Shown one piece after another: positions 43,766 through 53,863 of a DNA stretch of 58,584 nucleotides. The number at the start of each line of letters is the position of its first letter. Position 1 is the first letter of the stretch. Position numbers and translations under genes: made by a program. The notes beneath the pieces were generated by a model. It was not told where the DNA came from, ran no database searches, and saw only the letters and a list, made by a program, of their open reading frames with translations. The stretch spans positions 1 through 58,584 of the forward strand of contig CAJUBA010000011.1 of the NCBI GenBank assembly GCA_910584635.1, given 5' to 3'. This stretch comes from an uncultured Christensenella sp. Lineage in GTDB: Bacteria; Bacillota; Clostridia; Christensenellales; UBA3700.

Positions 43766-43824
43766 CAGACGGATCTGTTAACTTTTACAGACCCGCCACT
43801 GACTCGTACGCCGTGCGTCCCGCG
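43710..43824 (+). repeat. DGR variable repeat (VR)
   Basis: 115 bp aligned to TR 40287-40402. Differences are AAT to TTT, GTT, GTT; TCA to TCC; AAC to TAC; AAA to TAT; AAT to GTT; AAT to TTT; AAC to TAC; AAA to AGA: 16 changes, all at TR adenines (11 to T, 4 to G, 1 to C). One TR guanine, before the first AAT, is absent. In restored frame it encodes FVVNYSYAYTLLADGSVNFY then RPATDSYAVRPAF, the ligand-facing loops of the lectin-like domain. Confidence 0.96.
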
Positions 43825-46800
43825 TTTCATCTTAATCTAAAATCTGCCGAGCTCCGCTCGGCGTACATGGTTTCGGAACCTACGGACGTCAGTGTAGAGT
43901 ACAAGGGCAGCGCTTGGTCAATAGAACAAGTGCCGGAAGCGCAGATCGGCTGGTACAGCGCGGATAAGATGACTTTGGCGACTGAGGGCGGTTCGAATCC
44001 GCGCGACGCGAAAACTTACAAAGTCAAGGTTACGTTAAACAAAACGCTGGTGGACAGCGGAATTATATTCAAAGGGACTCCGGATACTTCGGACCCAAAT
44101 CATCTCGAAGACGACCACACCCGTTGGTTCAGTTTCACAGTTAAGCCCAAACCGGTAGGAATAACCTGGACGGAAGCCGAAGGCGTTCCGTCCACCGCCG
44201 CGGCAAACGCGGCGGACGTATGTTCGGCAGATATGCCGAATATAAAGGACATTATCGGCGTTAAGTACAAAAATCTTACGACGGGAACAGCCGAAACGGA
44301 AACAAAGCCGACGGACGCAGGCGATTATAAGGCGACGGCTTTCGCTAAAAATTCCAATTATTCCATAAAAGACGGAGAAACTTTGGTAAAGAATTTCTCT
44401 ATAAACAAATTGATGGTGGGATTGCCTACGTTCAGCCGACCTTATCTTACTTACGGCGACGGGCAGAGTTGCGCGATTTCGTACAAGACGGAAGAGTTGA
44501 CTGTCAAATTGGCTGATAAGCATAACGGAAGCGGAGATATTACGCTTGTAGGCGGAAAGATTTTGACGGCTACAAACGCGGGTAAATATACGCTGATACT
44601 TTCGCTCGTAGACAAAGACAATTCTTTGTGGTCGGGAACGGGGTACCCGCAAGACGGTTCGACGCAGGATATTGAATACGAATACGAGGTCAAGCCTTAT
44701 CAAATCGAAGCGACGTGCGTCAACGGAGAAAATTTGGAGGTTACTTCGGGTTCTAAATTAGATAATATTACTTTTGATTTCAGCAGTGATACGTTGCCGC
44801 TGGACGATATTACCGTAAATATAACGGCGATTTACGCAGACGACCCGGATATAAAAGTATCTATATATTCAAACCTTGCGCTTTCGCAGGGAGGTCAACA
44901 GACTTTTACGATTACGCTTGATACGGATTTGTTGCCGTTGCAAGGAAAATGGCAACTTGCGATAACGCCCAACGACTCTAATTACAGCGGTATATTCGTA
45001 GATAACGGCGAAGAGATACAAGTAATTCTTACAGTAAAGCAAGCGGAAAGAGCGAAAAACTTTATTTGGCGACTTAAATCCGACGGAAAGATGGTAAATC
45101 AGTCCGTTACCGTGCCTGTAGAAGAAACGGAAAAAGAATACGGACAAACGGTAACGTACAACGGCAAAGAGTTTTTGTTTGACGTAAGTTTGCCGAGCGG
45201 ATATAAAATCGACACATCTTATAACGACGCTGCGGAAGGCTTCGTAAATGGATGGTGTACGAAAAGCGCGACCGGCGCGGGCGATTATATCACTAAAATT
45301 AAAGTCAAGTTTACGGACAGCGACGGTACTGCAAGAGAAGAGATATATTCCATGTCTTGGACGATAGACAAAGCGCTGTTTGATTTGTCGGGATTGAAAT
45401 GGAAAGATAACGGCAACGTGCCTTACGACAGCGAAGGCTCGGAAGCAACGCTCGACCCCAAGACTCTTCCCAAGGGACTTATTCCCAATTATGAAAACAA
45501 TACCGGTATGGGCGTGGGATTCAGCGCTTCGGCTTCGGTATCGTTTACTCTCGATCCCGATTACGCGGACAACTACGTTGTGCCGGAAGAGGGCAATCCC
45601 GATTCTTACAAGGGCGAGTTTGAAGATTGGAATAAGACTTGGAATATAGTAAAGGCTACGATACAGGCTACAAGTTGGAAAAAACAAGCGTTTACGGACG
45701 GCAACGGAAAGATGTTTGACGCTCCCGTACTCAGAGATCCCAATGCAGAGGGCGGTATAGTAGAATACGAGTGTTACGAAACAAACGCGGCGGGCGAAAT
45801 AATAAACGATACGCCTATAAAAATAGAAGATATAGTTTGGTCGGAAAGCGAAGCCAAATTCTATATCATCAAACCTATATTGAAGGATACTGCGAATTAT
45901 CAACTGGATAATCCTGACGCGGTATCCAAGATATTCAAGGTGGGCAAGGAACTTATCAAAGTCAGCGTCAGCCTTGAGAGCAATTCCAAAGAATACAATA
46001 CCAATCCAAGACACGCTACCGTAGTAGTCGCAGACGCTACGGTGCCTACAAGCGCGCTTGAATTGACTTATTACGACGGCTATACAAGGCTTGCCACCGC
46101 TCCGTCAGAGGTGGGGCAGTACAGAGTGGAGGTAAGCCTTAAAGCATCTTATATGGATCGCTACGAGTTGGAAGGCGATTACGAATTCGAGTGGGAGATT
46201 ACCAAAGGTAAGATTGCCGTTGATTGGAACAACAATGCAAAGCCTCCCGTACTCAATCTCAAATTCGGTCAGATAAACGGCATAGAATACGAGATAGTGG
46301 ATTCCACCGATACTCCTGTTGAGTACAACGCGCTCGAAGCGGGACAGACTTACAGAATCAGAGCGAAAATCAAAGATTCGCAGTTGGATAACTTTATATT
46401 CGCCGACGATACGACGGTTACCGAGTGGAAAGAATTCAGCGTTAACGCCAACGATAAGTTGACAAATCCCAACGACCCGACAAACCCGAATTATCCGCAG
46501 GTAGACCCTGAATTGCCTACGGACGGCGGAGATGAGAATCCGGGCGGAACTCCCGGCGGGGACAATAACAATCCCGACGGCGACGGAAGCAATCCTATAG
46601 ATTTGGGCAAGTTCGGAGAAATCCTCAAACAGTGGTGGCAGGTAATTGCGAGCGCGATAAGCATAGTTTTGATAATAGCCTTCCTTGCAAAAGCCGCGGG
46701 TTACGCAAGCAGGAAAAAGGAAAACAAGAAACTTGTCGAAACCAAGTACAGCACTTTCTATGCTGTCAGCGGAGTGGGACTTTTCAATTTATCGCTTACA

Positions 46801-48351
46801 AACTGGACAATAATCGCTTGCGCTCTTATGGGAACGGCGGTACTCGCGCTTGTCATCATGATAATAGAAAAGAGCGGTTTCAAGAAGTCGCAGAGAAGTC
46901 TTGAAGACGCAAAAGAAGAGTTCGTCCGCAATCAGGAAGAAGTCAAGGAAAGACGTAGAGAGGAGGAAAACAGACGCCGCGACGAAGATATGAAGATGAT
47001 GTTCATGCACATGATGGGCGGAGGAGCAGGCGCTTCGGGCGGAACTGTTCAAGGCGGATTCATGGGCGGTATGGCATTCGGCGCAGAGGATATGAAAGGT
47101 ATGATAACCGAAGTAGTGAGTGCGCTATTGCCGGGTATGCAACAGATGTTGCCTCAACAGGCGTCGGGTAATGACGAACTCGTTCAAAAACTCGTCGAGC
47201 AGAACGCGCAAAACGAACAGGTTATAAAGAGTCTTGCTCAAGGTCAGGAAAAGTTGATGAAGAAACTTTCCGAGCAACCTGCCAGAGAATTCGCCGCGTC
47301 AAACGTGAGCGAAGAGGTGCTGGAAAAGTTGGCAAGTAAACTTCAGCCTGCCGAACGCGACGACGCGGTAATAAGAAATCTTATCGAAGGACAAAGCGCG
47401 ATAATGAAAAGACTTTCCGAACAACCTGAAAGGGAAGTCGCGGCGACAACCGTAAGCGAAGAAGTCTTGGAAAAACTCGCAAGCAAACTCCAACCTGCGG
47501 CAAGCGACGAAACAATCCTAAAAGTAGTGGCGAAGACGGAAGAAAACGACGGCACGATTAAACAACTTTTGCGTAATCAGGAAATGCTTATGGAAAAGAT
47601 TATCGAGTTGTCTTCAAACAAAAACGATGAAAAGCAGGTGGTCGAAAAGATAGTCGAAGTACCCGTTGAAAAAGTAGTCGAAAAAGTGGTAGAGAAACCC
47701 GTTGAGAAAATCGTGGAAAAAGAAGTCCGCGTGGAAGTACCCGTCGAAAAAGTCGTTGAAAAGGAAGTCAGAGTAGAAGTTCCTATCGAAAAGATAGTAG
47801 AAAAAGAAGTAGTCAAGGAAGTAAAGGTGGAAGTGCCGGTAGAAGTTCCCGTTGAAAAGATTGTGGAAGTACCTATCGAGGTGGAAAAAGTAGTAGAGAA
47901 AATAGTACAGATTCCCGCCGAAAAACCCGCTCCCAAAGCAAAGGCAGTCGCTCCTAGACTTACTCTTGACGAAGCGTATGAGAAACTATCCGCTAAGCAG
48001 AAGAAATTCTTCGATACGTTGAGAGAATACGCAATGACTAAGGACAAATGCAAAGAAAAGAAGTCGACCTATTATATCTTGCTCGGACAGTCGTCGGTAA
48101 ATCCGTTGGTAAAACTGACGATAAAGAAAGACTGTACAGTTGCGATGTTCAAAATGGAAGACGAATATTTCAAAGACATCAGACGTAACGCAGGAAGCGA
48201 AGGAACGAAAGTTAAGGTCAAAGAAAGCGAACTCATAGTCAGCGACGCGCAAGCGTTGGCGACGGCGAAAGAGATGATTGACCTACGCGAAGACCAAATC
48301 GAACGCTATAACGATTATCTCAAAGAACAAAGATCGATGAAGAAGAGATAG
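43711..48351 (+). pseudogene. DGR target gene, 3' part (VR, Ig-like repeats, TM, coiled coil, tail)
   Basis: Continuous frame from 43711. It has no plausible own start (the first GTG is 43813, without a ribosome binding site), so it belongs to the gene begun at 42761. In restored numbering: VR about 318-355; MBG/Ig-like repeats to about 1250; a Pro/Gly/Asn-rich linker; two or three hydrophobic segments about 1290-1370; a coiled coil with RRREEENRRRDED; a Met/Gly-rich stretch; repeated SEEVLEKLASKLQP segments; Val-Glu-Lys/Val-Pro repeats about 1625-1720; and a C-terminal domain of about 120 aa, probably cytosolic. It would link a variable ectodomain to an intracellular tail. Confidence 0.85.
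43846..43862 (+). promoter_or_regulatory. DGR target-site hairpin downstream of VR
   Basis: Perfect 7-bp stem GCCGAGC / GCTCGGC with loop TCC, 22 bp past the end of VR homology and inside the coding sequence. Characterised DGRs need a hairpin/cruciform just after the IMH for efficient homing; this is a good candidate. Confidence 0.75.
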
Positions 48352-48354
48352 TCC

Positions 48355-49130
48355 GTTAGACGGCGTATAAAATTCCGACCAAGCGTAAAATCTCCATTAC
48401 ATTACGATTTTAGTCGGACTAAAAAACGGATAATGATTGAATTAGATTCTTCGACAGGCTCAGAATGACGGGAGAGGAGGAAGTACACTGGGCGGTTCGA
48501 CCTATACCCGCTAAAACGAAAATTTTGACACTCTCCGCCGTCTAAGACAGAGGTTGAGTAAGCGGATAAAGAAAAAGAATAGGAAAAAAGAAATAGCAAA
48601 GCGGAATTACAGATTACAGCCATATTTTTTAGCGAAAGCGAGAGGTAGAACAGAAATGGGAAAACCAAAAAGTATGAGCGTAATATAGGTAATTTCGCTT
48701 TGCTTTTTAATCCGACCAAACGTAAAATCTACACTTCGTTTCGATTTTAGTCGGACTTTGTTCTATACTGATTTTTTATTTGCACTAGATATTTCGACTA
48801 CGCTACGCTCCGCTCAATATGACGGGAGAGGAAACATTATTTGTTTTTTCTATTGCAATATTGTAAAATAAAGTATAGCATATTATAAATATATTGTTAT
48901 GTTTTGTGTTTGTATATTGATAGTACAGAGAAACGCTCATTCATCCGTCATTCTGAGCGCAGTCGAAGAATCTAATCAAATGCCGTTAGGCTATCCATAT
49001 AAATAAGTCCGACTAAAATCGGAACAAAGCGGAGATTTTACGACTGGTCGGATAAGGTCCGACCGAAATCGTAATGCAATGTAGATTTCGCGTTTGGTCG
49101 GGGAAAGTCGGAAAAGGCTATCCTTTTTTT
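48355..49130. repeat. Large intergenic repeat block (families A, B and C)
   Basis: The region between the DGR target and the str operon is mostly repeats: inverted A at 48371-48421, B at about 48440-48470, C at 48484-48568, inverted A at 48710-48758, B (long form, TTTCGACTACGCTACGCTCC) at about 48786-48830, B (CCGTCATTCTGAGCGCAGTC) at about 48945, and a double A copy at 49006-49110. The AT-rich stretches between them (48570-48700 and 48835-48940) show no supported gene. Confidence 0.75.
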
Positions 49131-49224
49131 CTCTAAAATCGCCTTATATATACTGATATATATAATATATTATACTTTATATTATACATCGTTTAACAAA
49201 CTGTAAATTTTTACCTGCAAACGC

Positions 49225-49253
49225 TTGACTAAAACTTTAATTGCATATAAAAT
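49225..49253 (+). promoter_or_regulatory. Promoter of the str operon
   Basis: TTGACT (49225-49230), 17-nt spacer, TAAAAT (49248-49253), giving a leader of about 139 nt before rpsL. Confidence 0.8.
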
Positions 49254-49264
49254 ATTTGTGTTAT

Positions 49265-49370
49265 GAGTAAAATTCTACTCGTATGCCTAATATTGCTCAA
49301 AAAAACTGTAGGTGTGCAGTTTTTGGTCAATAAATATGAGATTATCCTTCGGGGTTGCTGGATAACTCAT
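49265..49370 (+). promoter_or_regulatory. Structured 5' leader of the str operon
   Basis: Three successive hairpins: GAGTA/TACTC (49265-49280), AAAAACTG/CAGTTTTT (49301-49324), and an 11-bp stem ATGAG-a-TTATCC/GGATAA-CTCAT with one bulged A (49336-49370). The second ends in a T-run and could act as an attenuator. A ribosomal-protein autoregulatory leader is possible, but I do not recognise the class. Confidence 0.55.
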
Positions 49371-49398
49371 CCGACACATAACACAGGAGGTTCATGAA

Positions 49399-49770
49399 AT
49401 GCCAACAATCAATCAGTTAATCAGGCAAGGCCGTGAGAAACAAGTCAAGAAGTCTACTGCTCCTATCATGCAGAAGAATCCTCAAAAGAGAGGCGTTTGC
49501 CTTTCCGTTACGACGACTTCTCCGAAGAAGCCTAACTCCGCTTTGAGAAAGATTGCCAGAGTTCGTCTTGTAAACGGTTTGGAAGGTACCATTTATATTC
49601 CCGGTATCGGACACAACTTGCAAGAACACAGCGTCGTTCTTATCAGAGGCGGTAGAGTTAGAGACTTGCCGGGTGTAAGATACCACATTATCCGTGGTAC
49701 GTTGGATAGCGCAGGCGTTGCAAAACGTATGCAGGCTAGATCTAAATATGGCGCTAAAAGACCTAAATAA
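49399..49770 (+). CDS. rpsL: 30S ribosomal protein S12
   Basis: 123 aa with the invariant decoding-centre sequences TTSPKKPNSALRKIARVRL, EHSVVLIRGGRVRDLPGVRY and the basic C terminus. The conserved lysine of the streptomycin region (PKKPNS) and the KDLPG-equivalent (RDLPG) are present. ACAGGAGG precedes the ATG. First gene of the str operon, after a structured leader. Confidence 0.99.
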   Translation: MPTINQLIRQGREKQVKKSTAPIMQKNPQKRGVCLSVTTTSPKKPNSALRKIARVRLVNGLEGTIYIPGIGHNLQEHSVVLIRGGRVRDLPGVRYHIIRGTLDSAGVAKRMQARSKYGAKRPK

Positions 49771-49831
49771 GTCATGCCTATTTAGTCGGATGTAATTTAT
49801 TATTCACAATCTATAAAAGGAGGTATAATTT

Positions 49832-50302
49832 ATGCCAAGAAGAAATTCGGTCCCTGTCAGGGACGTATTGCCGGATCCTATATACGGCAGTAAAGTTATC
49901 ACAAAATTTGTCAATCAAATTATGTGGGACGGTAAGAAAGGTACGGCGCAGTCTATCGTTTACGGCGCTTTTGAAATAATCGAACAAAAATCGGGTATGG
50001 CTGCTATGGAGGTGTTCAATAAGGCTATGGAAAACGTAATGCCTTCCCTCGAAGTTAAGGCTCGCCGCGTAGGCGGTTCCACATACCAGGTGCCTATGGA
50101 AATCCGTCCGGCAAGAAGACAGACTCTCGCTATCAGATGGCTTGTTATGTTCTCGCGTAAAAGAGGCGAAAAGACCATGGTAGAAAGAGTTGCCGCAGAA
50201 CTTTTGGACGCTTACAACAACACAGGCAATTCCGTAAAGAAGAAAGAAGATATGCACAGAATGGCAGAAGCCAACAAGGCTTTCGCTCACTATCGTTGGT
50301 AA
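49832..50302 (+). CDS. rpsG: 30S ribosomal protein S7
   Basis: 156 aa primary 16S rRNA-binding protein of the 30S head. Recognised by MPRRNSVPVRDVLPDPIYGS, VEVKARRVGGSTYQVPMEIR-like KARRVGGSTYQVPMEIRPAR and the C-terminal HRMAEANKAFAHYRW. AAAGGAGG ribosome binding site. It lies 61 bp after rpsL and about 100 bp before fusA. Confidence 0.99.
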   Translation: MPRRNSVPVRDVLPDPIYGSKVITKFVNQIMWDGKKGTAQSIVYGAFEIIEQKSGMAAMEVFNKAMENVMPSLEVKARRVGGSTYQVPMEIRPARRQTLAIRWLVMFSRKRGEKTMVERVAAELLDAYNNTGNSVKKKEDMHRMAEANKAFAHYRW

Positions 50303-50401
50303 TTTCCGCGATACAGTTACAATCGACATTGTAAACGGGTTGGATTTTCCGATTTGCCGTAAAGCCGAATCGAGAAATCCAATCGCTATAAGAGGTAAAA
50401 A

Positions 50402-52498
50402 ATGGCAAGAGAATATTCTTTGGAAAACACAAGAAATATCGGCATCATGGCTCACATCGACGCCGGTAAGACTACCACCAGCGAAAGAATTTTGTTCTAT
50501 ACCGGTATCAACCACAAAATCGGCGAAGTTCACGAAGGCGCCGCTACTATGGACTGGATGGAGCAGGAGCAGGAAAGAGGTATTACCATCACTTCCGCCG
50601 CTACTACCACTCACTGGAAAGGTAATTGCATCAACCTTATAGATACTCCGGGACACGTTGACTTCACGGTAGAAGTTGAGCGTTCCTTGCGTATTCTCGA
50701 CGGCGCCGTAGCGCTTTTCTGCGCGAGAGGCGGCGTTGAACCGCAGTCTGAAACAGTTTGGAGACAGGCTACGAAATACCACGTTCCGAGAATCGCTTTC
50801 GTCAACAAAATGGACAAAGACGACGGCAATTATTTCAGAACTATCGAAATGATGAACAAAAGACTCAGCGCAAACGCGGTCGCTATGCAGTGTCCGATAG
50901 GCGCGGAGAAAAATTTCAAGGGCGTTGTCGATCTTTTGACGATGAAAGCCTACTACAACGAAGGCAAGAACGGCGAAATCGTTGCCGAAAAGGAAATCCC
51001 TGAGGAACTCCTTTCCGAAGCGGAAGAATTGAGAGCGGCATTGATTGAGAAAGTTGCGGAATTCGACGACTCGCTTATGGAGAAATTCTTCGAAGGAGAT
51101 CTCAGCATCGAGGCTATGCCTAAATCGATGTTGCAGCCGATTATCAGAAAGGCGACTATCGATATGAATATCACTCCCGCTTTCTGCGGAACTTCGCTCG
51201 GCAACAAGGGTACTCAACTTTTGCTTGACGCTATAGTTGACTATTTGCCCGCTCCTACTGACGTTCCCAACGTCGAAGGTTGCGTTCCCGGCAAGAAAGA
51301 AGAAGTTATTACGCGTAAGTCTTCCGACAGCGAAAAGTTCAGCGGACTTGCGTTCAAAATCGCTACCGACCCGTTTATCGGAAAACTCGCGTTCTTCAGA
51401 GTTTATTCGGGCGTGTTGACGAAAGGTTCTTACGTATACAACTCCACTAAGGACAAGAGAGAAAGAGTAGGCCGTTTGGTAAGAATGCACGCAAACAGCC
51501 GTACTGAAATCGACGAGGCTTACGCAGGCGATATCGTTGCTATCGTAGGACTTAAAGACACCACTACCGGAGATACGCTTTGCGACGAAAGCGCTCCTAT
51601 CGTACTCGAATCCATGGAATTCCCGGAACCCGTTATTCAAATCGCTATCGAGCCGAAGACAAAAGCGGGACAGGAAAAAATGGGACTTGCTTTGCAAAAA
51701 CTTGCTGAAGAAGATCCTACCTTCAAGACGTACACCGATCAGGAAACCGGACAAACCATCATCGCAGGTATGGGCGAGTTGCACCTGGATATAATTGTAG
51801 ACAGATTGAAGAGAGAATTCAAGGTTGAAGCCAACGTCGGCGCTCCGCAGGTTGCTTACCGCGAAACTATTCGCGATACCGTCAACGCAGAAGGCTTGTT
51901 CAAAAGACAGTCCGGCGGTAAAGGTCAGTACGGTCATTGTAAGATCGTTATCTCTCCGAACGAACCCGGCAAGGGATTCACTTTTGTCGACAAGACCGTC
52001 GGCGGAAGCATTCCGAAGGAATATATTCCCGCTGTCGAAGCAGGTATTAAAGAAGCGTCTAAGGGCGGTATAATCGCAGGCTACGAAATGGTAGACTTCA
52101 ACGTTGACCTTATCGACGGTTCTTACCACGAAGTAGACTCTTCGGAAATGGCGTTTAAGATTGCTGGTTCTATGGCGTTCAAAGACGGCGCGTCTAAGGC
52201 TAAACCGGTACTTTTGGAGCCTATCATGAGCGTTGAAGTTCAGGCTCCGGACGATTATCTCGGAACCATTTTGGGAAGCGTTACCGCTAGAAGAGGTAAC
52301 ATTAAGACCACCGAAGAAAGAAACGGCGTTCAGGTCGTTGACGCGGAAGTTCCGCTCGCTGAAATGTTCGGTTACGCAACCGATTTGCGCGGCGCTACTC
52401 AGGGTAGAGGTAACTTCGTAATGCAGTTTGACCACTACGCGGAAGTTCCTAAGTCGGTATCCGAAAAGATTATCGGCGCAAGAGCCAAAAAGGACTAA
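50402..52498 (+). CDS. fusA: Elongation factor G
   Basis: 698-aa translocase GTPase. G1 AHIDAGKTTTSERIL (about residues 16-30), G2/G3 GITITSAATT and DTPGHVDFT, G4 NKMDKDDG, then domains III-V with GMGELHLDIIVDRLKREF and TEERNGVQ. AGAGGT lies before the ATG. Third gene of the str operon. Confidence 0.99.
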   Translation: MAREYSLENTRNIGIMAHIDAGKTTTSERILFYTGINHKIGEVHEGAATMDWMEQEQERGITITSAATTTHWKGNCINLIDTPGHVDFTVEVERSLRILDGAVALFCARGGVEPQSETVWRQATKYHVPRIAFVNKMDKDDGNYFRTIEMMNKRLSANAVAMQCPIGAEKNFKGVVDLLTMKAYYNEGKNGEIVAEKEIPEELLSEAEELRAALIEKVAEFDDSLMEKFFEGDLSIEAMPKSMLQPIIRKATIDMNITPAFCGTSLGNKGTQLLLDAIVDYLPAPTDVPNVEGCVPGKKEEVITRKSSDSEKFSGLAFKIATDPFIGKLAFFRVYSGVLTKGSYVYNSTKDKRERVGRLVRMHANSRTEIDEAYAGDIVAIVGLKDTTTGDTLCDESAPIVLESMEFPEPVIQIAIEPKTKAGQEKMGLALQKLAEEDPTFKTYTDQETGQTIIAGMGELHLDIIVDRLKREFKVEANVGAPQVAYRETIRDTVNAEGLFKRQSGGKGQYGHCKIVISPNEPGKGFTFVDKTVGGSIPKEYIPAVEAGIKEASKGGIIAGYEMVDFNVDLIDGSYHEVDSSEMAFKIAGSMAFKDGASKAKPVLLEPIMSVEVQAPDDYLGTILGSVTARRGNIKTTEERNGVQVVDAEVPLAEMFGYATDLRGATQGRGNFVMQFDHYAEVPKSVSEKIIGARAKKD

Positions 52499-52524
52499 CA
52501 TTTTATTTAATTTATAAATAAAGG

Positions 52525-52553
52525 TTGACAAATAAAAAAAAACATAATAAAAT
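52525..52553 (+). promoter_or_regulatory. Promoter of tufA
   Basis: Perfect TTGACA (52525-52530), 17-nt A-rich spacer, TAAAAT (52548-52553). It gives EF-Tu its own transcription in addition to read-through from fusA. Confidence 0.8.
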
Positions 52554-52610
52554 AAAAAAGATAAAAAATAAAAGACCATTCATTTTTATATTTTTAGGAG
52601 GATATTTAAT

Positions 52611-53813
52611 ATGGCAAAGGCTAAATTCGAAAGAAATAAACCACACGTAAATATCGGTACGATCGGCCACGTCGACCACGGTAAGACCACTCTTACTGCC
52701 GCTATTACAATGTATTCTTCCGCAAAGGGCTATGCTCAGAAGATGAGATATGACGAAATCGATAAGGCTCCGGAAGAGAGAGAAAGAGGTATTACAATCA
52801 ATACCGCTCACGTTGAGTACGAGACTGCTGGTCGCCACTACGCTCACGTTGACTGCCCGGGACACGCGGACTATGTTAAAAACATGATTACCGGCGCGGC
52901 TCAGATGGACGGCGCAATCTTGGTTGTTGCTTCTACTGACGGTCCGATGCCTCAGACAAGAGAACACATTCTTCTCGCTCGTCAGGTTGGCGTTCCTTAC
53001 ATTGTTGTATTCATGAACAAAACCGACCAAGTAGACGATCCCGAACTTCTCGAACTCGTTGAAATGGAAATCAGAGAACTTCTTAGCGAGTACGGTTTCC
53101 CCGGCGACGATACTCCGATTATCAAAGGCTCTGCGCTTTTGGCTTTGGAAGCGGCTTCCAATGACAAGGCTGACGATCCTGCTTGCGCTTGCATCCAAGA
53201 ACTTCTTGATGCTGTTGACGCTTATATTCCTGCTCCTGAACGCGATACCGACAAGCCGTTCCTTATGCCTGTAGAAGACGTATTCACAATCACAGGTAGA
53301 GGTACCGTTGCTACCGGTAGAGTTGAAAGAGGCGTTGTAAGAGTACAGGATAAGGTTCAAATCGTTGGTATCAAACCGACCGTTGACACCACTGTTACGG
53401 GTCTTGAAATGTTCAGAAAATTGCTCGACGAAGCATTCGCTGGCGACAACGTAGGCGCATTGCTCCGCGGTATCGACAGAAAGGGTATCGAAAGAGGACA
53501 GGTTCTTGCTAAACCGGGTACTATCAATCCGCACACCAAGTTCGCTTCTCAAGTATACGTTTTGACCAAAGATGAAGGCGGTCGTCATACTCCGTTCTTC
53601 AACGGTTACCGTCCGCAGTTCTATTTCAGAACAACTGACGTTACCGGTTCTATTCAACTTCCTGCTGGTGTTGAAATGGTTATGCCTGGCGATAACATCA
53701 ACATGGACGTAACTCTTATTACTCCGATCGCTATCGAAGAAGGACTTCGTTTCGCTATTCGTGAAGGCGGTAGAACTGTTGGTTCCGGCGTCGTTGCAAA
53801 GATCACCGAGTAA
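52611..53813 (+). CDS. tuf: Elongation factor Tu
   Basis: 400 aa. GTPase motifs GTIGHVDHGKTTLTAAIT (about residues 16-33), DCPGHADYVKNMI, and a G4 loop MNKTDQVDD where NKxD reads NKTD. Domain II has GRGTVATGRVERG and domain III GGRHTPFFNGYRPQFYFRTTDVTG. Strong AGGAGG site, own promoter at 52525 and terminator at 53835. Confidence 0.99.
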   Translation: MAKAKFERNKPHVNIGTIGHVDHGKTTLTAAITMYSSAKGYAQKMRYDEIDKAPEERERGITINTAHVEYETAGRHYAHVDCPGHADYVKNMITGAAQMDGAILVVASTDGPMPQTREHILLARQVGVPYIVVFMNKTDQVDDPELLELVEMEIRELLSEYGFPGDDTPIIKGSALLALEAASNDKADDPACACIQELLDAVDAYIPAPERDTDKPFLMPVEDVFTITGRGTVATGRVERGVVRVQDKVQIVGIKPTVDTTVTGLEMFRKLLDEAFAGDNVGALLRGIDRKGIERGQVLAKPGTINPHTKFASQVYVLTKDEGGRHTPFFNGYRPQFYFRTTDVTGSIQLPAGVEMVMPGDNINMDVTLITPIAIEEGLRFAIREGGRTVGSGVVAKITE

Positions 53814-53834
53814 TTACAACTCAATTAAAAAATT

Positions 53835-53863
53835 AAGGAACTCTTTCGGGGGTTCCTTTTTTT
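53835..53863 (+). terminator. Terminator after tuf
   Basis: AAGGAAC (53835-53841) pairs with GTTCCTT (53852-53858), followed by seven T. Confidence 0.85.

Noticed and set aside
43813..48351. Independent gene starting at the GTG at 43813
   Set aside because: The start lies inside the VR without a ribosome binding site, and the frame is already open from 43711 in register with the TR-predicted protein. It is the 3' part of the frameshifted target gene.
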